Shown here piece after piece: positions 26,819 through 34,132 of a DNA stretch of 53,851 bases. The translations under genes and the position numbers were made by a program. Every line of letters begins with the position of its first letter. The first letter of the stretch is position 1. Origin of the DNA: Clostridia bacterium (lineage in GTDB: Bacteria; Bacillota; Clostridia; Oscillospirales; CAG-272); contig JAFTZI010000116.1 in NCBI GenBank assembly GCA_017461055.1, forward strand, positions 1 through 53,851, read 5' to 3'. A model generated the notes under the pieces. The model saw only the letters and a list, made by a program, of their open reading frames with translations, did no database searches and was not told the DNA's origin.

Positions 26819-27757
26819 TTATTTATAAATTTCTTCAAGCTTCTTGTTAAATTCCTCGGCAGTGTTGTAGCCCATTTTCTTCAGCCTTTGGTTCATAGCC
26901 GCAATTTCAAGAATAACAGCCAAGTTTCTACCCGGGCGAACAGGCACATTAATGTAAGGAACCTTAATACCAAGAATGTCTGAATATTCGGTTTCAAGAC
27001 CAAGCCTGTCATAAATCTTGCCCTCAATCCAAGGCTCAAAGTTAATGACGAGCTCAATTTTTTCAGTTTCCTTGACAGCTCCGGCACCGAAAATTTGACG
27101 AATATCAATAATACCAATACCGCGAAGCTCCATATAGTGCCTTATAATTTCAGGAGCTCTGCCAACAAGAGTTTTTTCGGAAACCTTGCTGATTTCAACG
27201 GCATCATCAGCAATTAAACGGTGTCCGCGTTTAATAAGCTCAATAGCAGTTTCACTTTTACCGATACCGCTGTCACCTGTAATTAATATACCCTCACCGT
27301 AAACCTCAACCAAAACACCGTGCCTTGTAATAGTTGGCGCTAAGTGTACATTTAGGGAAGAAATAACGGTAGATATAAAGCTGTTTGTAGATACAGATGT
27401 CTTTAAAAGTGGAATGCCAAACTCCTCAGCAAATTCAATCATCTCAGGATAAGGACCTATATTTCTTGCGGTAATAATGCAAACAGGCTTTCTTCGCATA
27501 AATTCGTAAAGCTTGCTTCTTCGCTCCTCAGGGGTGCATTTAGCCAGATAAATAGCCTCTACACGTCCGATAATGTGTATTCTTTCAGGGTCAAAGTAGT
27601 CAAAAAAGCCTGCCAGCGGTAAGCCTGGACGGTTAATTTCCGGCCTTGTAATCATAACCGAGTCAATGTTCTTTGGGACATATATAGTTTCAAGATTAAA
27701 CTCATTAATCAGCCTTGTTAAAGCAACAGATTTGGCTGTCTTGCTGTAATTATCCAT
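26819..27757 (-). CDS. hprK: HPr kinase/phosphorylase
   Basis: 312 residues from the ATG at 27757, which has AGGAG a few bases upstream; the longer frame lacks a ribosome site. Walker A GDSGIGKS at 161-168, conserved His146-Gly, and the family signature ELRGIGIIDIRQIFG. It phosphorylates HPr on Ser46 in response to glycolytic intermediates and removes the phosphate again, controlling carbon catabolite repression. Clostridia often place it with lgt or uvrB-type genes; here it stands alone near carbohydrate genes. Confidence 0.97.
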   Translation of the reverse strand: MDNYSKTAKSVALTRLINEFNLETIYVPKNIDSVMITRPEINRPGLPLAGFFDYFDPERIHIIGRVEAIYLAKCTPEERRSKLYEFMRRKPVCIITARNIGPYPEMIEFAEEFGIPLLKTSVSTNSFISTVISSLNVHLAPTITRHGVLVEVYGEGILITGDSGIGKSETAIELIKRGHRLIADDAVEISKVSEKTLVGRAPEIIRHYMELRGIGIIDIRQIFGAGAVKETEKIELVINFEPWIEGKIYDRLGLETEYSDILGIKVPYINVPVRPGRNLAVILEIAAMNQRLKKMGYNTAEEFNKKLEEIYK

Positions 27758-27794
27758 AAAATCTCCTATTAATAAATTAAGCACAAAACAAAAT

Positions 27795-27823
27795 TTGTAA
27801 TGCTACTTAATTAATTCTAACAT
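27795..27823 (+). promoter_or_regulatory. Possible promoter of the 297-residue protein
   Basis: TTGTAA at 27795-27800, 17 bases, TAACAT at 27818-27823 (4 of 6 consensus positions at each box). It overlaps the hprK -10 box on the other strand. Confidence 0.4.
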
Positions 27824-27842
27824 AGAGAAAGAAAAAAAGCAA
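27814..27842 (-). promoter_or_regulatory. Probable promoter of hprK
   Basis: Minus strand: TTGCTT at 27842-27837, 17 bases, TAGAAT at 27819-27814. It overlaps the possible divergent promoter at 27795-27823. Confidence 0.5.
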
Positions 27843-27869
27843 CAAATAAAAGGAAATAAGAGAAAAATT

Positions 27870-28763
27870 ATGAAAATATTAAAAAATGAAGACGAGCTAT
27901 TGCCAACCGTAATAACCGATTTGAGCGGTAAAATCTTATATCTTAATGAATTAGCTAAAAACGAGCTTTACCCAATTGCAGTAGGAGATTCGGTGCTGAA
28001 ATTCATAAGACAGGACGTAGTCAAAAAGATGTCAATGTATGGAAGAATGGATATTGTCGCCCCCGAAAATTGTGATTACGAAAGAGCGGTAGTGAAGGCA
28101 GTGGGCGAAGGTATTACAAAAACCTTAGAGGTAGTCTTTTTCCATGCAGATAATGACAATATGGAAAATGATGAAAGACTGTTTTCGGGCTATGACAAAA
28201 TAATAAATGTAAAACAGCAAAATGCTATCAGCCTTAATGAGTTAATTAAGCAAATAGTGGATTATATGAAGGAAGATCTAAGATTTTCATATAAGGATTT
28301 TGAAATAATAAAAGCTGAAAACGACCGTGTCTTATATGCTCACATTGCACACTTATGTACCGTTGCAATCGGTATAATATCCGTATTCAATGAAATTGAC
28401 TATAAGGCTTCTGTCAAAATAGGCATGGAAAGGCATATGGATGACTACTTATTAAGGCTATCGCTTTGTAAAATTAACCTTGAAGCTATAAATAGCCCGC
28501 GTGAATTATCAATATTGTATCCTAACATAGCCTCTCGTCTTGAATATTTGACTAATCTGTGTAAGGATTGCAATGTAAAATACCGTTTTTCTTCAAGCCC
28601 CAATGAAATTGTTGCAGAATTTATAGTAACAAATATTGTTAATGAAGAAAGCAGACTTGCTCAAGCTCCAATTGCTGCTTTAGCGCAAGAGCCTATTGCG
28701 TATGCTATGAGCGTCTTTATATACGATGCGCCTAATGATACAGTAAGAGAAGAGCAAGAATAA
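27870..28763 (+). CDS. Unknown protein with PAS-like and degenerate kinase-like regions
   Basis: 297 residues, family not recognised. Residues about 10-95 (VITDLSGKILYLNELAKNEL) resemble a PAS fold. Residues about 120-230 have the spacing of a histidine-kinase dimerisation and ATPase region but no HxxxxP phospho-acceptor motif, no N box and no GxGxG, so enzymatic activity is doubtful. The ribosome site is weak. Its last 32 bases overlap the 3' end of the convergent gene at 28732-29283. It may be a sensor or scaffold, but this is inference only. Confidence 0.7.
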   Translation: MKILKNEDELLPTVITDLSGKILYLNELAKNELYPIAVGDSVLKFIRQDVVKKMSMYGRMDIVAPENCDYERAVVKAVGEGITKTLEVVFFHADNDNMENDERLFSGYDKIINVKQQNAISLNELIKQIVDYMKEDLRFSYKDFEIIKAENDRVLYAHIAHLCTVAIGIISVFNEIDYKASVKIGMERHMDDYLLRLSLCKINLEAINSPRELSILYPNIASRLEYLTNLCKDCNVKYRFSSSPNEIVAEFIVTNIVNEESRLAQAPIAALAQEPIAYAMSVFIYDAPNDTVREEQE

Positions 28764-29283
28764 CAATTGCGTCCAAGCTGTCCTGCAAATGCTCCTGCGC
28801 AAAAAGAATGATTAAACCAATCAGCAAAAGGTCATCCTTATGTATGCCATCAATCAGATGACCTAACCCAAGCTCATTTAATAAACCAAAGGTGGAATTG
28901 CCTCTTTTCTTTGGCGCAGTAATGCTTGTTCCATCATTTGTTTCTTCTGCATCAGATGCGCTTTCACCGTCTATTGTCCCTTCGTTGTCAATTGCTTCTT
29001 CCTCAAAGTGCCACTCATCTTGCGCATCCGTAGCTAAGGGGTCGTTCACACAGGAGTCAAATACTTCGTTTACAGGAGCATAATTTTCGGAGCTTGCCTT
29101 TTCAACCGCCTTGTCTAAAGCGCCTTGAAAGGAAGGAGAAACAGAGGTTCTTACAACGCCTCTTGTTACGGGCCTTTCATCCTGTGCCCTGTGAGTTTTC
29201 ATATTAGTGTCTTCAATTGGTTGCTTGAATTTTGTCCCACTGTAATTGTTTGGCAAATTTATACCGTTGTATTTAGTGAACAT
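28732..29283 (-). CDS. Unknown protein with acidic middle and hydrophobic C terminus
   Basis: 183 residues, not recognised. The N-terminal half is polar; residues about 75-120 are rich in Asp, Glu and Ser; the C terminus (about 135-183) has two leucine-rich hydrophobic segments around DDLLLIGLIILF and IVILALLLLYH. It is the third gene of a tight minus-strand trio, with a GTGAGGT ribosome site. Similar leucine-rich tails occur in small clostridial proteins linked with sporulation loci, but I cannot name a family. Confidence 0.68.
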   Translation of the reverse strand: MFTKYNGINLPNNYSGTKFKQPIEDTNMKTHRAQDERPVTRGVVRTSVSPSFQGALDKAVEKASSENYAPVNEVFDSCVNDPLATDAQDEWHFEEEAIDNEGTIDGESASDAEETNDGTSITAPKKRGNSTFGLLNELGLGHLIDGIHKDDLLLIGLIILFAQEHLQDSLDAIVILALLLLYH

Positions 29284-29290
29284 AGTAACC

Positions 29291-29689
29291 TCACTTTACA
29301 AGCTTCATAAGGTCTGCTACCTGCGCCATTTTGATAATGCTGTCCACAATGTCGCATCGCTCCTTGCTCAAATATGGCTTAAGGGCAATCAGCAGCTTAG
29401 AATTTTTTGATATTTTTTCTTGTAGCCTTGCAACAGGCAACGCAAAGGAAGCGCTCGGTTTTTCATCACTTATATCATTAATTTTGTCGGGGGGAGTGTC
29501 TGCTTTTTCACTCGCATTTGCATTTTCACCGTCATTCTTAATGCTATCTGAAATAGCGGAAATAACCGAAGGGAGCTTATCGGTTAAGCTCTGCCCGTCT
29601 GTGCTTTTGGCAATTTGAGATATTTTTGTCATAAGCTCAGGATTGTCAGTTATTTTTTTGAGCATATCGTCAAAGGAAGTATCAGCCAT
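29291..29689 (-). CDS. Unknown small helical protein, middle gene of trio
   Basis: 132 residues, not recognised. Two predicted helical parts (about 1-50 and 85-132) flank a disordered linker rich in Asn, Asp and Ala. The C-terminal segment LLIALKPYLSKER is a pattern I associate with uncharacterised Firmicutes proteins. It begins one base after the stop of the upstream 70-residue gene, with AAAGGGGA as ribosome site, so the three genes are surely one transcript. Confidence 0.7.
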   Translation of the reverse strand: MADTSFDDMLKKITDNPELMTKISQIAKSTDGQSLTDKLPSVISAISDSIKNDGENANASEKADTPPDKINDISDEKPSASFALPVARLQEKISKNSKLLIALKPYLSKERCDIVDSIIKMAQVADLMKLVK

Positions 29690-29690
29690 T

Positions 29691-29903
29691 TTATTTCCCC
29701 TTTTTTATCAGCTCAGAAACTCTTGCAATATCCTCATCATTAAGACCGGAAAGAGTAGAGCGTATTTTTGACATATCCTTTGGCTTTTCCATACCCTTGA
29801 TACCGTCAAAGCCGGATTTTGAAGCCACTAACTGTATGGTTTTCCAAAGCTGGTCATCATTCATCATTAACACCATATCAATCATTTTTTTATCAATTTT
29901 CAT
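29691..29903 (-). CDS. Unknown 70-residue protein, first gene of trio
   Basis: 70 residues, charged, probably all helical, with a MNDDQLWKTIQLVASKSG block and a C-terminal DEDIARVSELIKKGK. It has a good GGAGGT ribosome site 7 bases ahead of the ATG. No family was recognised. The gene is divergent from the phosphoesterase at 29975. No clear sigma-A promoter is seen upstream, which leaves room for a sporulation sigma factor. Confidence 0.7.
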   Translation of the reverse strand: MKIDKKMIDMVLMMNDDQLWKTIQLVASKSGFDGIKGMEKPKDMSKIRSTLSGLNDEDIARVSELIKKGK

Positions 29904-29974
29904 AATAGCACCTCCGTTGAGTTTTACTAATATGTTATGAAATTAAGTGCTTTTTGACACAGAAAGGATTATAT

Positions 29975-30457
29975 ATGAAGCTTTTAGTTTTTTCCGATTC
30001 ACATGCCCATAGTGATAAAATAAGAGAAGCCATTGAATTAAACAAGGCAAAATGCGATTGTATTCTTTTTTTGGGAGATGGCATAAGAGATATTGAATAC
30101 ATCAAAGAAATGTACCCGCAAATTCCGTTTTTTTATGTCAAAGGAAATTGTGATTTAATGGCGCAGGATGTAGAAACAGAAAAGCTTATCAGCTTAGATA
30201 ACTTTAAAATTTTAATCACTCACGGTCACAAATACGGTGTAAAGGGCGGCTTAGGTGTCATTGCATACAGGGCAAGAGAGTTGGAGGCTGATGCGGTATT
30301 TTTCGGTCACACCCACGTTCCGTATGATAATATCTTAGAGGTCAGCGGCAAAAATATACATCTTTTTAATCCCGGCTCAATCGGCTACGATGGGTATTTC
30401 GGTGTTGTAAATACAAGCGGTAACGTGCTGATAAAAAGTCACGGAAAATTACAATAA
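29975..30457 (+). CDS. YfcE/MJ0936-type metallophosphoesterase
   Basis: 160 residues from ATG 29975, with AAAGGA 7 bases before it; an upstream in-frame TTG is less likely. Metal ligands of the calcineurin-like fold are all seen: DSHAH at 8-12, GDG, GNCD, THGHKYG and GHTHVP. The family hydrolyses phosphodiesters with Mn2+; the physiological substrate is not known. Confidence 0.92.
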   Translation: MKLLVFSDSHAHSDKIREAIELNKAKCDCILFLGDGIRDIEYIKEMYPQIPFFYVKGNCDLMAQDVETEKLISLDNFKILITHGHKYGVKGGLGVIAYRARELEADAVFFGHTHVPYDNILEVSGKNIHLFNPGSIGYDGYFGVVNTSGNVLIKSHGKLQ

Positions 30458-30472
30458 AAATCCTGTAAATAC

Positions 30473-30501
30473 TTGTAAAATATAGAAAGATATGCTATAC
30501 T
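30473..30501 (+). promoter_or_regulatory. Sigma-A promoter of the Gfo/Idh/MocA gene
   Basis: TTGTAA at 30473-30478, 17 bases, TATACT at 30496-30501. Confidence 0.65.
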
Positions 30502-30540
30502 TAAAGCAATGAAATATTATTTGTTCGGAGGAATAAATTA

Positions 30541-31629
30541 ATGGAAAAGAAAGTAAGAATTGGTATCATCGGTTGCGGTGGTATCGCAAATGGCAAGCAC
30601 ATGCCATCACTTCGTAAGGTTGCAGAGGCAGAAATGGTTGCTTTCTGTGATATTATTGAAGAAAGAGCCCAGGACGCAGCTAAAAAGTATGGTGTAGAGG
30701 GCGCTAAGGTTTATACTGACTACAAGGAGCTTTTAAAGGATAAGAGCATTGACGTAGTTCACGTATGTACACCAAACAGAAGCCATAGCTTTATTACAGT
30801 TGATGCCTTAGAGGCAGGCAAGCACGTTATGTGTGAAAAGCCAATGGCTATTAACGCTGAAGAAGCTAAAAAGATGGTTGACGCAGCTAAGAGAACAGGC
30901 AAAATGCTCACTATCGGCTACCAAAACAGACAGAGAAAGGACGCTATCTATCTTAAGAAGGAAGCTGAGGATGGCGTATTTGGAGATATTTATTACGCAA
31001 AGGCAACAGCGCTTCGCAGAAGAGCAGTTCCTACATGGGGCGTATTTATTAACGAGTATGAGCAGGGTGGCGGTCCGCTTATCGATATCGGCACACATGC
31101 TCTTGACCTAACGCTTTGGACAATGGACAACTATAAGCCAAAGTATTGCGTTGGTACTACATATCATAAGCTCAACGACCAAAAGGAGTCTGCTAACGTA
31201 TTCGGTCAGTGGAAGCCGGAGGAATTTACAGTTGAGGACAGTGCATTCGGCTTTATCGTAATGGAAAACGGCGCAACAATCGTTCTTGAATCCTCTTGGG
31301 CAATTAATATGACAGAAACAAAAGAGGCTTGCACAACCATTTGCGGTACAAAGGCAGGCGCTAAGATGGTTGACCAGGGTGTGCTGGAAATCAACGGTGT
31401 TAAGCACAACCAAATGTATGAAACAAGACCCAACCTTGACGGTAAGGGCGTTGCTTTCTATGATGCGGGAAGCTACGACGCAGGTAACCAAGAGGCTAAG
31501 CAGTGGATTGAGGCTGTTATCAACGGTACACAGCCAACAGTATTACCGGAGCAGGCATATTGCGTAACTCAAATTCTTGAGGGTATTTACGAGTCTGCAA
31601 AGACAGGTAAGCCATACTATTTTAACTAA
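30541..31629 (+). CDS. Gfo/Idh/MocA-family NAD(P)-dependent oxidoreductase
   Basis: 362 residues. The Rossmann motif GIIGCGGIAN lies near residues 8-17, the family CEKPMA motif near 98-103, and a GGGPLIDIGTHALDL block near 178-192 contains the catalytic Asp and His. The family oxidises sugars or polyols, often at C3 of glucosides or in inositol-type pathways. GGAGG precedes the ATG. The next gene is a TIM-barrel isomerase, a frequent partner, suggesting a shared sugar or cyclitol pathway; a terminator hairpin between them may tune the ratio. Confidence 0.92.
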   Translation: MEKKVRIGIIGCGGIANGKHMPSLRKVAEAEMVAFCDIIEERAQDAAKKYGVEGAKVYTDYKELLKDKSIDVVHVCTPNRSHSFITVDALEAGKHVMCEKPMAINAEEAKKMVDAAKRTGKMLTIGYQNRQRKDAIYLKKEAEDGVFGDIYYAKATALRRRAVPTWGVFINEYEQGGGPLIDIGTHALDLTLWTMDNYKPKYCVGTTYHKLNDQKESANVFGQWKPEEFTVEDSAFGFIVMENGATIVLESSWAINMTETKEACTTICGTKAGAKMVDQGVLEINGVKHNQMYETRPNLDGKGVAFYDAGSYDAGNQEAKQWIEAVINGTQPTVLPEQAYCVTQILEGIYESAKTGKPYYFN

Positions 31630-31636
31630 AATATTT

Positions 31637-31665
31637 CAAGGGGCGAGCACCTCGCCCCTTGTTTT
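31637..31665 (+). terminator. Terminator-like hairpin between oxidoreductase and isomerase
   Basis: An 11-bp GC-rich stem (31637-31647 with 31651-31661), a CAC loop, then TTTT. No new promoter is obvious before the next gene, so read-through is likely. Confidence 0.85.
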
Positions 31666-31680
31666 CAAAGGAGAATAACT

Positions 31681-32649
31681 ATGAAATTAAGCGTACTTGC
31701 AAACCTTTACGGCAGTAAGCCTCTTGATGAGGCACTTAAGATTATTTCCTCTCTCGGCGTTCATTCTGTTGAAATTGGCGCAGGCGGCTATCCGGGTAAG
31801 GACCACTGCGACCCTGAAAAGCTTCTTAATGACCCACAGGCACTTGAGGAATTTAAGAATACCTTCAAAAAGTATGATGTAGAAATCTGCGCACTTGCAA
31901 CTCACGGTAACCCTGTTCATCCAAACAAGGAAATTGCAAATCAGTTTGACAAGGATATGAGAAACACAATTCTTTTAGCAGAAAAGCTTGGAATTGACAC
32001 AATTATTACATTCTCAGGCTGTCCTGGCTCAGATCCGGATGCTAAGCTTCCAAGCTGGGTAACCTGTCCTTGGCCTGATGATTTTCTTGAAACACTTAAC
32101 TATCAGTGGAACGACGTGTTAATTCCTTATTGGAAGGAAGCAACCGCGTTTGCAAAAGCACACGGTGTTACTAAGATTGCTCTTGAAATGCACCCGGGCT
32201 TCTGTGTATACAATCCGGAAACTCTTTTAAAGCTTCGTGCAGCAGTAGGTGACGTAATCGGTGCAAACCTTGACCCATCTCACTTAATTTGGCAGGGAAT
32301 TAATCCTGTAATGGCAATAAGAGCGCTTGAGGGCGCAATTTACCACGTACACGCAAAGGATACTAAGGTAGACGATGCAAATACTTCTGTTAACGGTGTT
32401 CTTGATACAAAGCACTATGGCGACGAAATTCACCGTTCATGGATTTTCCGTACAGTAGGCTATGGCAACAACGAGGAATTTTGGAGAGCCTTTGTTTCCA
32501 ACCTTCGTCTTGTTGGCTACGATAAGGTTCTCTCAATTGAGCACGAGGACAGCTTGATGACAATTGACGAGGGACTTCAAAAGGCTGTTGAATTCCTTGA
32601 CAAGCTAATGATTAAGGAAGCAAAGCCAACCGGCATGCGCTGGGCATAA
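31681..32649 (+). CDS. Sugar phosphate isomerase/epimerase-like TIM barrel
   Basis: 322 residues of the xylose isomerase-like AP_endonuc_2 fold. Metal-binding residues are expected in ALEMHPGF (Glu), NLDPSHL (Asp and His), HVHAKD, and SIEHED near the C terminus; all four blocks are present. Relatives (IolE/IolI-like) isomerise or dehydrate inosose and keto sugars. GGAG precedes the ATG. It pairs with the upstream oxidoreductase. Confidence 0.9.
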   Translation: MKLSVLANLYGSKPLDEALKIISSLGVHSVEIGAGGYPGKDHCDPEKLLNDPQALEEFKNTFKKYDVEICALATHGNPVHPNKEIANQFDKDMRNTILLAEKLGIDTIITFSGCPGSDPDAKLPSWVTCPWPDDFLETLNYQWNDVLIPYWKEATAFAKAHGVTKIALEMHPGFCVYNPETLLKLRAAVGDVIGANLDPSHLIWQGINPVMAIRALEGAIYHVHAKDTKVDDANTSVNGVLDTKHYGDEIHRSWIFRTVGYGNNEEFWRAFVSNLRLVGYDKVLSIEHEDSLMTIDEGLQKAVEFLDKLMIKEAKPTGMRWA

Positions 32650-32656
32650 TTTCAAT

Positions 32657-32690
32657 AAAAAATGCTGACACAATCGTGTCAGCATTTTTT
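32657..32690. terminator. Bidirectional terminator between isomerase and SpoIIQ-like gene
   Basis: Arms AATGCTGACAC and GTGTCAGCATT with a 4-base loop, flanked by A and T runs, between convergent genes. Confidence 0.9.
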
Positions 32691-32692
32691 GC

Positions 32693-33346
32693 TTATTGCT
32701 TGCTTTCATTTTCTTCTGGCTTGGACTCTGAGGATGGGATTTTTAAATGCTCCTTAGGGTCAACGTGCTTATCATCTACCTTTAATTCAAAGTGTAAATG
32801 CGGGTCCTGGGATACCTCATTCATAGCGCTTTCTCCGATTGCTCCAATAACATCTCCTGCTTTAACGGAAGCACCTATTACAAGGCCTTCCTTAACCACA
32901 GGGTCAAGGTTTTTATAATAGCTGATAGCATTTCCTGTATGCTCAATTGAAACACAAGTGCCCATAAATGGGTCCTGCCAAATGTTTTTAACAACTCCGT
33001 CTGCAACAGCCATTACCTCTTGTCCAAGCGTTCCCTGAAGGTCAATGCCCGTATGTGTACGGTAGTCCTTCATAGTGGGAGAAAAGACCAGCACAGTGTC
33101 GCTAAAGTCAACATCAACCGTGCATTCCTTCATTGGCAAGGAAAAGGTTGGTAGGTCATTATCCTCGTCAAGACCCGCATCTGTATCGCCGTTATCTGCG
33201 ATATTGCTGGAGCCAAGATTTGTGTCTTCATTTGGCGAGCTTCTTCTTGCAACAGTTACAGCAATTACAATAACTGCAACAACAGTTAAAACCACAGCTA
33301 ATGTTAAATAAAAAATTCTTGAATTTTGCTTATTATTTTCTTCCAT
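32693..33346 (-). CDS. SpoIIQ-like M23 (LytM) membrane protein
   Basis: 217 residues: a short cytoplasmic end, one membrane helix (about 11-34), an acidic linker, then a LytM domain. Metal ligands His98 and Asp102 (THTGIDL) and His183/His185 (HLHFE) are all present, so it may still be an active endopeptidase, unlike B. subtilis SpoIIQ but as in several clostridia. SpoIIQ is the forespore half of the zipper across the two membranes during engulfment, pairing with SpoIIIAH. The call rests on length, topology and the YRTHTGIDL context; a vegetative M23 peptidase is the alternative. Confidence 0.78.
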   Translation of the reverse strand: MEENNKQNSRIFYLTLAVVLTVVAVIVIAVTVARRSSPNEDTNLGSSNIADNGDTDAGLDEDNDLPTFSLPMKECTVDVDFSDTVLVFSPTMKDYRTHTGIDLQGTLGQEVMAVADGVVKNIWQDPFMGTCVSIEHTGNAISYYKNLDPVVKEGLVIGASVKAGDVIGAIGESAMNEVSQDPHLHFELKVDDKHVDPKEHLKIPSSESKPEENESKQ

Positions 33347-33447
33347 TGTATTTATCCTTTCAAATTAATTGCAAAACTATTATTTACCTTGGAAAAAATA
33401 TTTATGCACAAGGCTAAAAAATACTTACAAAGAGAAAATTAGTCTTG

Positions 33448-33476
33448 TTGACATTACGCGTTAAATATGATATTAT
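33448..33476 (+). promoter_or_regulatory. Sigma-A promoter of the 208-residue unknown gene
   Basis: TTGACA at 33448-33453, 17 bases, TATTAT at 33471-33476. Confidence 0.7.
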
Positions 33477-33505
33477 AATATAAATGACAGTTGTTGGAGG
33501 AAAAT

Positions 33506-34132
33506 ATGATAAAAATTGAAAGAGTAAGCGTTATGAATTTCGAAAACGCAATCAGAGGAGCAAGAAATCCTCTTAACTCCTGGGCAAGAAGCGATAGCTA
33601 TTATGACGAAAACGGTAGCTATGTGTTAGGCGAAAACGATTTAGCCCTTGCGAAAAAGCTTGCTAAGGCAGGAAGCGACCATAGAAAATACCTACGTCAA
33701 ATTTTTGTATCTGTTGATATTACAGCACCGCTTTATTGGTGGAAGGAGTACGATACCTATAAGGTAGCAACCGTTGCTAACTCCACATCCACTATGCACA
33801 AAATTCACTCTAAGGAGTTTGAAAGAGCAGACTTTAGCTGCGACAGAATGAGCGATAACGCCCTGAAGGTGCTTGATAGTGTAATTAACTATCTTGAGGA
33901 AGCAAGAATAAAGTTTATTGAAACAAAGGACAAAGCATATTGGCACGATATGATTCAGCTGCTCCCTTCAAGCTACAATCAAATGAGAACCTGTACCTTT
34001 AACTACGAAACCTTAATCAACATATATTACGCCAGAAAAACTCATAAGCTTGCGGAATGGCATACTATGTGCGATTGGATTATGTCATTACCGTACGCAA
34101 AGGACATAATTGCAATAAAGGAAGAAGAATGA
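33506..34132 (+). CDS. Unknown protein, possibly ThyX-like fold
   Basis: 208 residues from ATG 33506, which has GGAGG shortly upstream. Family not firmly recognised. Residues about 60-100 contain SDHRKYLRQIFV, PLYWWKEYDTYK and STSTMHK, a layout reminiscent of the flavin-dependent thymidylate synthase motif region (His helix, then RHR and Ser/Gln-rich segment), but the RHR triad itself is absent. Related sequences occur in gut Firmicutes and phages as far as I recall. Its stop overlaps the next gene start (ATGA), so it is coupled to the CDF exporter. Confidence 0.7.
   Translation: MIKIERVSVMNFENAIRGARNPLNSWARSDSYYDENGSYVLGENDLALAKKLAKAGSDHRKYLRQIFVSVDITAPLYWWKEYDTYKVATVANSTSTMHKIHSKEFERADFSCDRMSDNALKVLDSVINYLEEARIKFIETKDKAYWHDMIQLLPSSYNQMRTCTFNYETLINIYYARKTHKLAEWHTMCDWIMSLPYAKDIIAIKEEE

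Noticed and set aside
31637..31665. GC-rich inverted repeat considered as an attachment site or mobile-element end
   Set aside because: It has terminator form (short loop, T run) and no flanking direct repeats or integrase.
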